64,000 bases of DNA from Bizionia saleffrena (GCF_008086175.1 NZ_VSKM01000013.1:1-64000), one strand, 5' to 3'. Shown: positions 28,544 to 38,326, counted from the first letter of the stretch. Numbers and translations: made by a program. The notes: generated from the letters alone by a model not told the origin.

Positions 28544-29734
28544 ATGCAATTAAATTTTACTACGGTCTCAGAACCGTCTATAGCAGGAGCAAAATGGAAA
28601 GGTTTATTCGATGCCTATTGGTCAGGGTATCGAACTTGGTTTTTGTCAAAAGAAACTGTGAACACACCAGATTTAGAGACATCGCAAAACGCTCTAAAAA
28701 AATATATGCCCAAAATGTGGTCAACCTATAAGCATCTGTGCGTATTAACAAACGCCGATCCGGTTATGGCTCGTTTTCTCACAGGGTTTCAACCACCAGC
28801 ATATATTAGTGCTTGTGCGCAGGCAGTTATTAAAGCAGATGAAATTCAACTAGTTCGCAACTATGATTACCATCCAGATTTGCTCGAAGGGACAATATTG
28901 CTGAGTAAATGGAATGACAATAAAGTTATGGGTATGTCAGATTGTTTAATTGGATTAGTAGATGGTATGAATGATGCAGGCCTTTGTGTTTCTCTCACAT
29001 TTGGTGGTAGGAAAGAAGTTGGTTATGGATTTGGAATTCCTTTTATTCTAAGGTATGTTTTAGAATTTTGTAAAAATACCGCTGAAGCTGTAAAAGTGCT
29101 AAAAAGTATTCCGTCTCATATGTCATATAACGTGACTGTAGTAGACAAATCGGGAGCTTCAAAAACAGTAATGTTAGCTCCAGATAAAGCACCATTAGTT
29201 ACTAACGATGCCTTTGCAACGAATCATCAAGGAATAGTAGACTGGGAAGAGAATGCTCAGTTTAATCAAACTGTTAAGCGTTATAATTTCATAAAAAATT
29301 ATTTAAAATCGAAAAACATAAGTGCTAATGAATTAGCGAAGGCCTTCTTACATTATCCGTTATATAATACAAAGTTTACTGAAGGATTTGGAACCTTATT
29401 TACGTCAGTGTATCAGCCAGAAAACTTAATTATGAAAGTACTGTGGCCAAATGTCGCAATTGAAAGAAGCTTCGATAATTTTGCAGAAGAAAACATTTTC
29501 ATAGAATACAATACTACTGGGCAGCCAGTTGTTCCTATTAACACATGGGAAACAGCTCCGGTAGAAACTAATGGATACAGATGGCAAGATGCAGTTGTAG
29601 ATTCACTGGTTAGCGGAATGGCAGGGAAGAAAACAAAACAAAAACAACAAGAGTTTCGTGATCGATTAATGCCTGGCGGTGAAATAGCTTGGGAAGTATT
29701 AGTAGATTATTGGAACGAGCCTGTCGAATATTAA
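28544..29734 (+). CDS. C45 family Ntn-hydrolase/acyltransferase
   Basis: 396 residues of the isopenicillin N acyltransferase-like (peptidase C45) family. The proposed N-terminal nucleophile is Cys91 in YISACAQAV, followed by the family strand LVRNYDYHPDL and the GLVDGMNDAGLCVSL turn that lines the active site. Autocleavage before Cys91 would remove an unusually long ~90-residue propeptide. C45 enzymes hydrolyse or transfer amide-linked acyl groups. Here, just after an ATP-grasp ligase and before a semialdehyde dehydrogenase, it would suit removing a protecting acyl or glutamyl group. Inferred role only. Confidence 0.85.
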   Translation: MQLNFTTVSEPSIAGAKWKGLFDAYWSGYRTWFLSKETVNTPDLETSQNALKKYMPKMWSTYKHLCVLTNADPVMARFLTGFQPPAYISACAQAVIKADEIQLVRNYDYHPDLLEGTILLSKWNDNKVMGMSDCLIGLVDGMNDAGLCVSLTFGGRKEVGYGFGIPFILRYVLEFCKNTAEAVKVLKSIPSHMSYNVTVVDKSGASKTVMLAPDKAPLVTNDAFATNHQGIVDWEENAQFNQTVKRYNFIKNYLKSKNISANELAKAFLHYPLYNTKFTEGFGTLFTSVYQPENLIMKVLWPNVAIERSFDNFAEENIFIEYNTTGQPVVPINTWETAPVETNGYRWQDAVVDSLVSGMAGKKTKQKQQEFRDRLMPGGEIAWEVLVDYWNEPVEY

Positions 29735-29759
29735 TTTGTGATATTTAATTTTATAAACT

Positions 29760-31118
29760 ATGGAATTTAAAAGTAATAATCCTTATAACGGGCAAGAGGT
29801 TGCTAAATTTAAAGGTCTTACGCAAAACGAATTAGTAGATAAACTAAACAAAAGCCAAAAAGCATTTGAGTCTTGGAGAAAAGTTCCTATTTCAGAGCGC
29901 AGCTTGCTATTTAAAAAAGCGGGCCAAGTTTTGCGAGATAACGTAGCAGAATATGCTAAAATTATTACTTTGGAAATGGGGAAACCAATTTTAGAATCTA
30001 GAGGAGAAGTAAATAAATGCGCTACTGTATGTGACTATTACGCTAAAAATGCTGAAAAATTTTTAGCAAATGAATTTATTGAAACCGATGCCCAAAGAAG
30101 TTATGTGCGCCACGACCCAATTGGAGCCGTATTTGCCATAATGCCTTGGAATTTTCCTTTTTGGCAAGTGTTTCGTTTTGCCGCTCCAACCCTTATTGCC
30201 GGAAATGTAGGCCTTTTAAAACATGCTCCAAATGTTTTTGGCTGTGCCGAACAGATTGCGGATGTTTTTAAAAAGGCCGGCTTTCCTGATGACGTTTTTC
30301 AGAATTTAATAGTACATCATGATAAGACCGAAATTATTATTGCACACGATGCTGTAAAAGCCGTTACACTTACAGGAAGTGAAAGGGCAGGAGCAGCAGT
30401 CGCTCAAATTTCAGGGAAATATATAAAGAAAATATTGTTGGAATTGGGGGGTAACAACGCTTTCATTGTTTGGGATGATGCCGATATTGATAAAGCAGTG
30501 GCAACAGCACTTACCGCTCGCATGCTAAACTGTGGACAGAGTTGTATTGCCGCCAAGCGTTTTATTTTGTTGGAGGGTATTTATGATGAATTTGTTTTAA
30601 AATTTATTGCAGCAGTAAAAAACCTCAAATCCGGCGACCCGATGGAGGAAGATACCAAGATTGGTCCGTTAGCGCGAAAGGATTTGGCAGATCAATTACA
30701 ATACCAGGTTAGAAATTCAGTTGCAATGGGAGCAGATCTTTTACTTGGCGGAAATCAAAGCGGCGCCTACCACGAACCAACAATTTTAGGCAATGTAAAA
30801 CCTGATATGCCTGCTTTTGACGAAGAAACTTTTGGCCCTTTGGCAGCGATGATAAAAGTAAAAACAATTGAAGAGGCCTTTGCCCTCTCAGAGCAATCCC
30901 GCTATGGACTGGGTGTAACGGTTTGCACTACCAATATTGAAAAGGCACTTGAATATGCCCACGAAGTGAGTGATGGGGCTTACTTTATAAACGAATTGGT
31001 AAAAAGCGATCCACGATTACCCTTTGGCGGTACTAAGAAATCAGGTTACGGACGTGAATTAGCAAAAGATGGCATCTTAGAGTTTGTAAATCGAAAAACA
31101 GTTTATGTAAAAAACTAA
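29760..31118 (+). CDS. gabD: NAD(P)-dependent succinate-semialdehyde dehydrogenase
   Basis: Aldehyde dehydrogenase of 452 residues, converting succinate semialdehyde (or a close omega-oxo acid) to succinate. Short-type SSADH with catalytic Glu228 (LELGGNNAF) and Cys262 (NCGQSCIAAKR), the MPWNFPFWQ nucleotide-site motif at ~128-136, and a terminal GTKKSGYGRELAKDGI. It starts 25 bases after the C45 gene and closes the cluster. Together with the GabT-type aminotransferase it completes GABA to succinate, feeding the TCA cycle. Confidence 0.93.
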   Translation: MEFKSNNPYNGQEVAKFKGLTQNELVDKLNKSQKAFESWRKVPISERSLLFKKAGQVLRDNVAEYAKIITLEMGKPILESRGEVNKCATVCDYYAKNAEKFLANEFIETDAQRSYVRHDPIGAVFAIMPWNFPFWQVFRFAAPTLIAGNVGLLKHAPNVFGCAEQIADVFKKAGFPDDVFQNLIVHHDKTEIIIAHDAVKAVTLTGSERAGAAVAQISGKYIKKILLELGGNNAFIVWDDADIDKAVATALTARMLNCGQSCIAAKRFILLEGIYDEFVLKFIAAVKNLKSGDPMEEDTKIGPLARKDLADQLQYQVRNSVAMGADLLLGGNQSGAYHEPTILGNVKPDMPAFDEETFGPLAAMIKVKTIEEAFALSEQSRYGLGVTVCTTNIEKALEYAHEVSDGAYFINELVKSDPRLPFGGTKKSGYGRELAKDGILEFVNRKTVYVKN

Positions 31119-31167
31119 AAAGCGTAAAATAAGCGCTATCACTAATTCTCTCATCTCTTTAGATTTT

Positions 31168-31190
31168 AACCGGAGCTCCGGTGGTTTTTT
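31168..31190 (+). terminator. Terminator of the amine cluster
   Basis: ACCGGAGCTCCGGT (31169-31182) is a perfect 14-base palindrome able to fold with an AGCT loop, followed by GGTTTTTT. It lies 50 bases after the SSADH stop. Confidence 0.75.
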
Positions 31191-31309
31191 AGCGCTGTTT
31201 TAGGTGTTATTTTACAATTGTATCTATTGAGCCTGTTGTGTTTTGCTACATTAGTACCTAAACCAAAACAGCGTATTTTATTTAAACATGTTTGATAAAT
31301 GTCGAAAAA

Positions 31310-31849
31310 ATGAAATTTAAACCGTATCCAGAAATAAAATCAGAACGCCTTTTTCTTAGACAAATAAAGGAATCGGACGCTAAAGCTATCTTGTTTTTAC
31401 GGTCTGATAAAACCGTCAATACATTTATTGAAAGGCCTGAAAACAGAAAAACTAAAAATATATCCGATGCCCTAGAATTCATCAAAGAAGTGGATAATAA
31501 TATCGAATCTAATCAGTCAATTGCTTGGGGAATAACTTTTATTAGTGATCCTAAACTTATTGGAACAATTTGTTTGTGGAATTTTTCTCAAGACAATACA
31601 ACGGCGGAAGTTGGGTACGATTTGAATCCTAAATTTCAAAATAAAGGGATTATGAGTGAAGCTCTAAAAAAGATTATAGAGTATGGTTTTAAAGACTTAA
31701 ATCTTGACAAAATTGAGGCCTTTACACATATTGAAAATGAGAATTCTAAAAAACTATTAGTAAAGAATGGATTTCACTTTAATGAGAATAGAAAGGATCT
31801 AAATAATAAATCGAATATTATCTTTGAAATTGAAAATGTCAGACATTAA
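31310..31849 (+). CDS. GNAT family N-acetyltransferase (RimJ/RimL type)
   Basis: 179 residues from the ATG chosen here; an upstream in-frame TTG would add six residues. The protein has the RimJ/RimL order: SERLFLRQIKESDAKAI at the start, GTICLWNF, GYDLNPKFQNKGIMSEAL (acetyl-CoA pyrophosphate loop, Q..NKGI variant) and HIENENSKKLLVKNGF. It acetylates the N-terminus of a protein or a small amine using acetyl-CoA. It stands alone between two terminators, with nothing in the context to identify the substrate. Confidence 0.88.
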   Translation: MKFKPYPEIKSERLFLRQIKESDAKAILFLRSDKTVNTFIERPENRKTKNISDALEFIKEVDNNIESNQSIAWGITFISDPKLIGTICLWNFSQDNTTAEVGYDLNPKFQNKGIMSEALKKIIEYGFKDLNLDKIEAFTHIENENSKKLLVKNGFHFNENRKDLNNKSNIIFEIENVRH

Positions 31850-32029
31850 CCAGCGGTAGAAAAAACTAAATAAGACACTTAATTAAGAGTTTGTGCTTTT
31901 TTTGTTTCACCTGATTGTTATGCTGTAAGTTTCCAATACCAGAATCGTCAATTTCCATTTGCAAAAATATAATTTGCAAGCTGAAAAACCACGTCTACTT
32001 TCAATCCAAGAACCGTCAACCTTATAAAT

Positions 32030-32067
32030 AAAAACCTGCCAAGCAAAAAAGCGTGGCAGGTTTTTTT
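32030..32067. terminator. Bidirectional terminator
   Basis: AAAAACCTGCCA, 12-base loop, TGGCAGGTTTTTTT between the convergent GNAT and M24 peptidase genes: a 12-bp stem with A and T flanks. Confidence 0.93.
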
Positions 32068-32126
32068 AACTGCTATTTCGTAAAACGATACTGTTATGTT
32101 TGGGAGTCCGCTTTTAAATAAAACCC

Positions 32127-33335
32127 TTACACACCAAAAGGATTATCTATGCTGTGCGCTGGTTCTGTAAACCATTGTGGGCCTTCTTCTGTCATATAAA
32201 TATGATCTTCTAAACGTATACCGAACTCCTCTGGTACAACAATCATAGGTTCTATGCTAAACGCCATTCCTGGTTGTAGCTTGATGTCATTTCCTTTTAA
32301 AATAAAAGGATGCTCATGGATTTCAAGTCCAATACCGTGACCGGTTCTATGTGGTAGTCCCGGTAAATCATAATCAGGGCCTAATCCGTCCTTTTCTAAT
32401 TGTACTCTAACTTGGTCATCAATATGGCCACAAGAGAGACCGAGTTGAGCGGCATTAAAAGCGGCTAATTGTGCAGCTTTTTCGTTGGCCCAAATTTTCT
32501 TTTCCTTATCTGTGGCGTCGCCATAACTATAAGTTCTAGTGATATCTGAAATATAGCCATTGTATTGGCAGCCCGTATCCATTAAAACGATTTCATTTTC
32601 TTTTAAAGGTTTTGGCGATTTTACACCGTGAGGAAAGCTAGAATCTTTGCCAAAGAGAACAATACAAAAGTAAGAGCCACTAGCGATACCTAGTTTTTGG
32701 TGCGCTTTATGAATAAAACGTTCTACTTCGCTGGTGGTAATACCTGGTTTTAAAATTCTCGCCGCTGCTTGATGTACTTGCATAGTTAAGTCCATCGGGT
32801 ACTGAATGTGAGCGATCTCAGCGTCACTTTTAAGTATTCTGAGGTCTCTAATCAACTCTTCGGCACTGCTGATAATAAATTTTTTGTGTTCCTGAAAACG
32901 TGAAACCACCGTAAAAGAGGTGGAATCATCAACGGCTAGACGGGTGCCTTCTTCTACAACGTCTGCTATTTTTTGAACAGGCGATTCGTACTCCAACCAC
33001 GAGATGAATTCACCATCAATTCCTATAAAATCATTGAACGTACCTATTTCAAATTCTGGAACGACATATTTAAGAGTTCCATCGGCAAAAAGAACGGCGC
33101 CCACTAAGCGTTCTGACGGATGCCATACCGTATTTGTGAAGTAGTATAAATTGGTGCCGGCATTAATATATAACGCATCCAACCCTTTTGCTTTTAAAGT
33201 TGCACAGGCTTTATTAAGTCTGTTTTGGAACTCTTTCTCAGCTATAGGAGCAGGCTTTGTTATTGGCTCGCTTAATTTTGAAAGTTCTTCTTCTGGTGTA
33301 CTACCACCAATACCGTAGGATCTGTTACTATTCAT
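32127..33335 (-). CDS. pepP: M24 family Xaa-Pro aminopeptidase
   Basis: 402 residues. The creatinase-like N-terminal domain (to ~170) is followed by a pita-bread catalytic domain with all five metal ligands visible: two Asp in VLMDTGCQYNGYISDITR, His in LPHRTGHGIGLEIHEHP, Glu in FSIEPMIVV, and Glu in IRLEDHIY. Cleaves the residue before a penultimate proline using two Mn or Co ions. No signal peptide, so cytosolic. Monocistronic. Prolidase specificity is an alternative to PepP, so the symbol is provisional. Confidence 0.88.
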   Translation of the reverse strand: MNSNRSYGIGGSTPEEELSKLSEPITKPAPIAEKEFQNRLNKACATLKAKGLDALYINAGTNLYYFTNTVWHPSERLVGAVLFADGTLKYVVPEFEIGTFNDFIGIDGEFISWLEYESPVQKIADVVEEGTRLAVDDSTSFTVVSRFQEHKKFIISSAEELIRDLRILKSDAEIAHIQYPMDLTMQVHQAAARILKPGITTSEVERFIHKAHQKLGIASGSYFCIVLFGKDSSFPHGVKSPKPLKENEIVLMDTGCQYNGYISDITRTYSYGDATDKEKKIWANEKAAQLAAFNAAQLGLSCGHIDDQVRVQLEKDGLGPDYDLPGLPHRTGHGIGLEIHEHPFILKGNDIKLQPGMAFSIEPMIVVPEEFGIRLEDHIYMTEEGPQWFTEPAHSIDNPFGV

Positions 33336-34220
33336 TTTAAATGTAATTTTATAAATTAATGCTGAAGTTTTCAGCGCTTATTAAATGTTATACGACTAAA
33401 AGAATTAGGGCGTTGGGTTGGAAGGATAATCTAAACTGACTCCAACATTTTTAAATCTAATCCGATTATAATGGCAAGTTCTTGAAAATTGAATAAAACT
33501 CTATAGCATTTAACTTTTTATTTTTTAGTGTGGGTAATGAATACTATTCGAAAGATTTAAAAGACCGTTACATAAAGGTCTTACGCCATTGGGTAGTTTT
33601 AGGTATTTGGTAGTGGTAATAATTGTGAGAGGAACGAACTATAATGAAGGCCATAATTAACACTTTATCATTATTAATTAGTGTTAGTTCTAAAGCGCGA
33701 TATGCAAATACTAACTAAATTAAGAGAAAATCTTAAAAGGTATAAGGTAAAGATTACAATCCTCTTTTTCATTAAGAAAAGGTTTAAGCGATAGCGAACC
33801 TTACTTAAATATGAAAAGCATAACTATAAAAATGCTCGGTTAGCACTACCACAACAAGAGAATGTTTGTTTCGAATTGTTTTTCTTTACAACCGCAAAAC
33901 GATATGGTGCGGAGTCAGAACCCGATAACAATTAAAACAGTTCTATACGGTAATAAATACTAATTAAAATGGATTTTGGAGGCTATTGTGGTATTCTCTT
34001 AGTAACCAATGAGGTCATTTAATAGGGTGATTAGTTTCTAAATTTAATAAATAGAGTGGAGTAATAAGCGATGTAGAGACTTTAATTTGTTAATGAGTCT
34101 TTGGGGTAGCGTATTCATTGCTTTATTTCAAAAGACTAGAAAACAAAAAAACTTTCGGTTTGGTAACTAAAGATTTTCAAGAGTTATAAATTAAAATAAT
34201 TGATGAACGATGATATAGCA
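33336..34220. other. Long intergenic region, no gene seen
   Basis: About 885 bases between two minus-strand genes. Both strands were read: no ORF with protein-like composition, no tRNA signature, and no convincing terminator. It may hold the promoter of the M24 gene or decayed sequence. Confidence 0.5.
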
Positions 34221-35684
34221 TTATCTCACAGTTAAATTTAGGGATACTGTGAGCATATTTCCGGATCCTGAATAACGCTCAGCCCAAACCTCTATATAAT
34301 CGTCTGTATCTAATTCAATAGTTCCTATGATAGGAAGCGCTATAATCTCTTGATCAGTTGTAGCTCTTCCATAAACCTTAGTTTGAGTAATTACTGAAGC
34401 TGAACCGTTATCTTCTCCTTTGGCTACGTATAGTATATAAATTGTTGGTGAATCTGATAAATTCCTAGCTTGAAAAGAAATAGAAGCATTAGCTCCAAAA
34501 AACCTTTTTTTACTTCCTCTATAAACAATTTTGTTATCTCCATCTTTTTCAAAACGGAATAGGCTGTTGGAAGTGGTTGCACCTATGACCTTTTCTCTAC
34601 TACTTGTTCCTGTACCAGTAAATAAAGTTGACACTCCACTACCAACCGATGCCGTGAAGTTAATATCACCTGTGGCAACATCATCATTCTCTCTTGGTAT
34701 TCCTGGTGCCCCTGCAGTCCAAGCATTACTAAAATTATAGCCTGCGTAAGACCCAGTAGTGTAACCTTTAACATATCCAGAAGTCGCTGAAGTTGTCCCA
34801 GAAAAAGCTGTGCCTTGTAAAATTCCAGTCGCAACAACAGGATTGCTGCTAACGTCCAAGGCCACATCCGCCCCATTCACCGTGCTAAAACCACTTACTT
34901 TCTCTATTAAACCAAAGGTTCCCGTAAAGGTTTCAAATGTTCCATTATTAGAACTGAACCATCCTTGATTGTTCAATAGCAAATTACCAATATTAGAATA
35001 CGTGATGCCATTGGTATTACCTACGAACTGGACAATATTGCTAAAGTATAATCCGAAGCCTGAAATACTTCCAACAGAGTTCATTCCAAATATAATAGTA
35101 TTTTGAACTAAAAGTGTCTCGGTAGCTGAGCCCGTGATTTCAAATGCTTTTGCGCCTACTAAAGTTACATTTCTAATACTACCACCTGTACTTCCTTTAA
35201 AAACAGTTCCACCTGTATATGAGAGTACATCTTCATTGGCATCCATACCAGAAACATAGGCATTATTTAAATCGATGGGGTTTAATAAGGTTATTGTACC
35301 ATTAATTTCATAATAGGTGTTTTCATCTAACAAATAGCTGGAGCCTCCGTCGATTAATTCTTGTGCTAAATCGGCGGCAGATTTTATAAGCTTATAATTA
35401 TTCCTTTTAACACTAGCGTCGTTAGCAAGAGCTATCCAAGAGGTTGTAGTGGTATTATAGTAGAAGAAAGTGTCCTCATCGGTATCAAAGACCAATAAAC
35501 TTTCTGCCGGGCTGGTTATTCCGGTACGTTCTACAGTGGTTACTCTTGGTGCTAAGAATCCTTGAGAATTAGATGTAATATCTAAGGCCGCAGAAGGATC
35601 AGGAGTTATTGTACCAATTCCTACTTGTCCGTAGGAAAAAGTGGTAAGTAATATAAATATAAGGAGAAGTTTTTTAGATTTCAT
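34221..35684 (-). CDS. Secreted protein with C-terminal jelly-roll-like domain
   Basis: 487 residues. A signal peptide (1-19) is followed by the flavobacterial secreted-protein header VGIGTITPDPSAALDI and RVTTVERTGI, as in many fibre-like or adhesin-like proteins. A middle region with Asn/Gly-rich parallel-beta-like repeats (about 100-300) leads to a C-terminal ~150-residue domain (GVSTLFTGTGTSS, FRFEKDGDNKIVYRGSKKRFF, SISFQARNL, EVWAERYSGSGNMLTVSLNLTV) reminiscent of C1q/TNF or phage-tail jelly rolls. There is no type IX secretion CTD signature at the end. I suggest a cell-surface or released fibre; function is not known. Confidence 0.72.
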   Translation of the reverse strand: MKSKKLLLIFILLTTFSYGQVGIGTITPDPSAALDITSNSQGFLAPRVTTVERTGITSPAESLLVFDTDEDTFFYYNTTTTSWIALANDASVKRNNYKLIKSAADLAQELIDGGSSYLLDENTYYEINGTITLLNPIDLNNAYVSGMDANEDVLSYTGGTVFKGSTGGSIRNVTLVGAKAFEITGSATETLLVQNTIIFGMNSVGSISGFGLYFSNIVQFVGNTNGITYSNIGNLLLNNQGWFSSNNGTFETFTGTFGLIEKVSGFSTVNGADVALDVSSNPVVATGILQGTAFSGTTSATSGYVKGYTTGSYAGYNFSNAWTAGAPGIPRENDDVATGDINFTASVGSGVSTLFTGTGTSSREKVIGATTSNSLFRFEKDGDNKIVYRGSKKRFFGANASISFQARNLSDSPTIYILYVAKGEDNGSASVITQTKVYGRATTDQEIIALPIIGTIELDTDDYIEVWAERYSGSGNMLTVSLNLTVR

Positions 35685-36169
35685 AATGATAAGGGATTCA
35701 TTAGTTATTCAAAATATCATCGTAAATTTATGTATTTTAACGTTAAAAACAAACATTTAATCCTATTAATATAAGATTAGAACCTTTTTTAACATTTTAA
35801 AATTCGTAAATATTGAAATAGTAAGTAACATCTTACATAGTAAATTATAAAACTACGAGTATCTTTTATGAGTAAGAATAAAATTGGATTGTCTTTTATT
35901 ACGAAGGCTTTTCCATAATGAAATAGTAGATTTAGGCAACTACTTTAATTAACGGCATAAGTCTAAACCTTATATAAAATCTGACTAAAAAAGCTTTGAA
36001 ATGGGTTTCTTATTTGCGTTCAAGAGATTACTTAGAAAGACGTAGATAAAAAAGAATTGTGGGTCAACTAAAATTCATACTCCAGTTTGGCATTGATACA
36101 GACCGAGGTCTAAATCAGACTTAAAAAAAACAGAATATTAATTACAAAAAAGAAATACACATTACACCA
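35685..36169. other. Intergenic region
   Basis: About 485 bases upstream of the secreted-protein gene, AT-rich. No gene or RNA was recognised; it should contain that gene's promoter. Confidence 0.5.
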
Positions 36170-36455
36170 TTAAGAAAAGAACTCCTTTTTCACATTTTCG
36201 AAATAGGTGTCACTAACGGGTATTTCAATCTTAGATAAGTTTACATCGCAACCATTAAGACCTATTACCTTTTATTTATGGACTAAAAAAGAACGATGTT
36301 CACCCATAAATAAAGCTGTGGATAATTCGTTAATAAGCTTAGTAAGTTATTGGTTGGCCATTAACATTTACCGTCTGCTGCATGGTAAATACATATTCGC
36401 AGTCGCTTTCAATATAAACTATATTAGTGTAGAGCAGATTGTGTAAGTCGTAACC
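36170..36455 (-). pseudogene. Decayed LytTR-type DNA-binding domain
   Basis: Read on the minus strand in pieces, the segment reconstructs a LytTR domain. NIVYIESDCEYVFTM (first strand) ends at a stop after NGQPITY; a shifted frame gives NLLSLLTNYP; a third gives HRSFLVHK, a stop, then KVIGLNGCDVNLSKIEIPVSDTYFENV and the gene's end. These are the FxRIHrSfiV, the I.l..g..IPVS..Y and the preceding I.YIEs elements of the family. At least two frame changes and internal stops make it non-functional. No receiver domain or histidine kinase remains nearby. The opposing plus-strand ORF is a shadow. Confidence 0.7.
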
Positions 36456-36627
36456 TAATTTTATAATAAGATGATTTGGTCTTTAAGTAACACTTTGTTG
36501 CAAAGAGAGTTTTTCAAAACAAAAGTTGATATTTTACATAACTACGGCGGACACAAAAGATTATAGTTATTAAAATTAAACTTTATTTCATTATATTTAG
36601 AATATAAATAAAATAAAAGAGGTATTT

Positions 36628-37050
36628 ATGAAAATAAAAACTAAACCACCAGCTTCCTTTTGGGCTATAGGTATTTTTGCTCTTATATGGAACATTATTG
36701 AATTATACTTAACGACTTATCAAATGGACTTCCTACAAGAAAATACCACAGCTGAAGAATTTGCAGTTTTGCAATCGGTACCACTATGGTACGGAATTAC
36801 GTTTGTAGTTGCCATATTCTCTGAAACATTAGGTGTTTTTATGCTTTTATTAAAGAAAAAATGGGCTATCAAATTTTTCGCAGTTTCATTGATTACCCTA
36901 GTCTTAACAGAGCTGTATTGGTTATTTATTATCGATATTAACAATTCTTCATTTGTTTTATCAATTTTAGTGCCTATTGTAGTTATTGGAGTAGCCATAT
37001 TCCTTTATTTATATAGTAAAAGAGCGGCTAAAAAAGGTTGGATCATTTAA
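36628..37050 (+). CDS. Four-helix small membrane protein
   Basis: 140 residues with four predicted membrane helices (about 10-28, 53-74, 80-97, 107-128), Lys/Arg at both ends, and a short soluble loop after helix 1 containing TAEEFAVLQSVP. The plan is that of the DoxX-like/sugar-transporter-annotated small proteins common in Flavobacteriaceae; the assignment is only by layout. The A-rich leader with an AGAGG-like stretch before the ATG supports this start. Monocistronic. Confidence 0.75.
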   Translation: MKIKTKPPASFWAIGIFALIWNIIELYLTTYQMDFLQENTTAEEFAVLQSVPLWYGITFVVAIFSETLGVFMLLLKKKWAIKFFAVSLITLVLTELYWLFIIDINNSSFVLSILVPIVVIGVAIFLYLYSKRAAKKGWII

Positions 37051-37801
37051 AGCTCTTTAACCACGGAGTATTTTTACTGGATTTTAGTGTTTCATAAAAG
37101 TCTTGAGACTTACTATTTAATTTTAAAAGTTTTAAAGCTTAAATTATTTGAAATCTATCGCTTTCATTAAATGAGTAATTTGTTTTATTTTTTTTAAGAA
37201 CTTCATTTTGCTATTTTAGTTATTGATTTTGTTTAAACTCTAATACTAGTAATATGATATCGTTTTAACTAAAATAACTAAAACTCTTTATATAGTTGAA
37301 GCTATTTGAATAAGATTTCAAGTTTTAGGATTATTCTTAAAACTGGTATATCATTTTTTAGAGTTGAGAACTCCTTTTTGTGTGCCAAATCGTATTCACT
37401 AATTAAGTCCTATTTTAAAGGATAAATGTAATGAAACAATGCGGTTTTGAAAACAGAAATTACACTGTTTCCCCTGATTAATGTATATAAATTTGTTAAT
37501 TATTTTTTCTTATTATTATTATTATTATATACAATAATTTATTTTTATATAGCGTTGCTATTGATTAATCCTATTTCATACTCTTTGTGTGATTTTAGTA
37601 TTTGTTATTAATAGTTTAAAAATAGAGTAAAGACTTATACAGGCTATAAAGTAATATAACTAAGTTATGTAATCATAAAACCAGCTAACTGTTAAAATAG
37701 AGACTGTCTATATATTTAAAAAACAGACAAATAGGAGTATTAGATACTTCAAGAAAATTAATCAAAAAAAGTAAAAAAAGAAACGCTTTCTTTTAAAACA
37801 A
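37051..37801. other. Long AT-rich intergenic region
   Basis: About 750 bases. It contains a short TTA/TAT repeat (around 37510-37527), a distant inverted repeat (TTTTAGTTAT / ATAACTAAAA near 37214 and 37274) and a TAAATTTG box at 37488-37495 that could start a transcript into the lipoprotein gene. No recognisable gene. Confidence 0.5.
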
Positions 37802-38323
37802 ATAAAAAGAAAATTTCTAGCCATCTTTGTATTTACAGCATTATTAACTGTTACTTCTTGTTCAACAGATAATTCAGAATTATCACCATCTGATCAAGGT
37901 AACATCATTAAGGATTTACCCATTAATAATCTAAATAAAGAAAACTTAAGTGATAACATCATTGAACATTTTTCGATTATTAGAAATAACTCCAATGAAT
38001 TATATATTATTGATGATGTTGTTTCATCTGATAATAATATAAATGAGCAACTGCAAGGCTTAGTAATGACTTTTGATGCAGAAAATAAAACAGGTTATTT
38101 CACTAAAGATAAAGAAGTTGGAAGAGCTCCTTTCTATTTAATTTTAACAGATGAAGCATCTCAAGTTTATGGTATACACTTATCAAAATTACCAGGATGG
38201 TTATGTACTTCTAAATGTGTTTTAGATGGTTTTGCTATGTCTTTATTGGATGGACCTGCTCCAATTATGGATAGTGCAGCCGCATTATATACGTATGTAT
38301 GTGTAAAAAATTGTAAGAATTAA
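37802..38323 (+). CDS. Cys-containing putative lipoprotein with no canonical start codon
   Basis: The frame is open from 37775 and reads as a typical lipoprotein: KRKFLAIFVFTALLTVTSC, with the lipobox VTSC, then an Asn/Asp/Ser-rich mature chain. The expected ATG position is occupied by ATA, and no ATG, GTG or TTG lies between the upstream stop and the signal peptide. The first in-frame ATG is in mid-protein (38066), giving only 85 residues. Either ATA is used, or the start was lost by an ATG to ATA change. The C-terminal ~45 residues carry four Cys as C-x3-C ... C-x3-C (LCTSKC, VCVKNC) around a hydrophobic Gly/Ala/Asp stretch. A small membrane-protein gene follows three bases after the stop. 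Family unknown. Confidence 0.6.
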   Translation: MKRKFLAIFVFTALLTVTSCSTDNSELSPSDQGNIIKDLPINNLNKENLSDNIIEHFSIIRNNSNELYIIDDVVSSDNNINEQLQGLVMTFDAENKTGYFTKDKEVGRAPFYLILTDEASQVYGIHLSKLPGWLCTSKCVLDGFAMSLLDGPAPIMDSAAALYTYVCVKNCKN

Positions 38324-38326
38324 GAT

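Noticed and set aside
36207-36446. Plus-strand 79-residue ORF
   Set aside because: It is the antisense of the LytTR remnant, which explains its composition.
37509-37528. TTA repeat as a regulatory tract
   Set aside because: Short (about six copies), AT-rich background; no sign of function.
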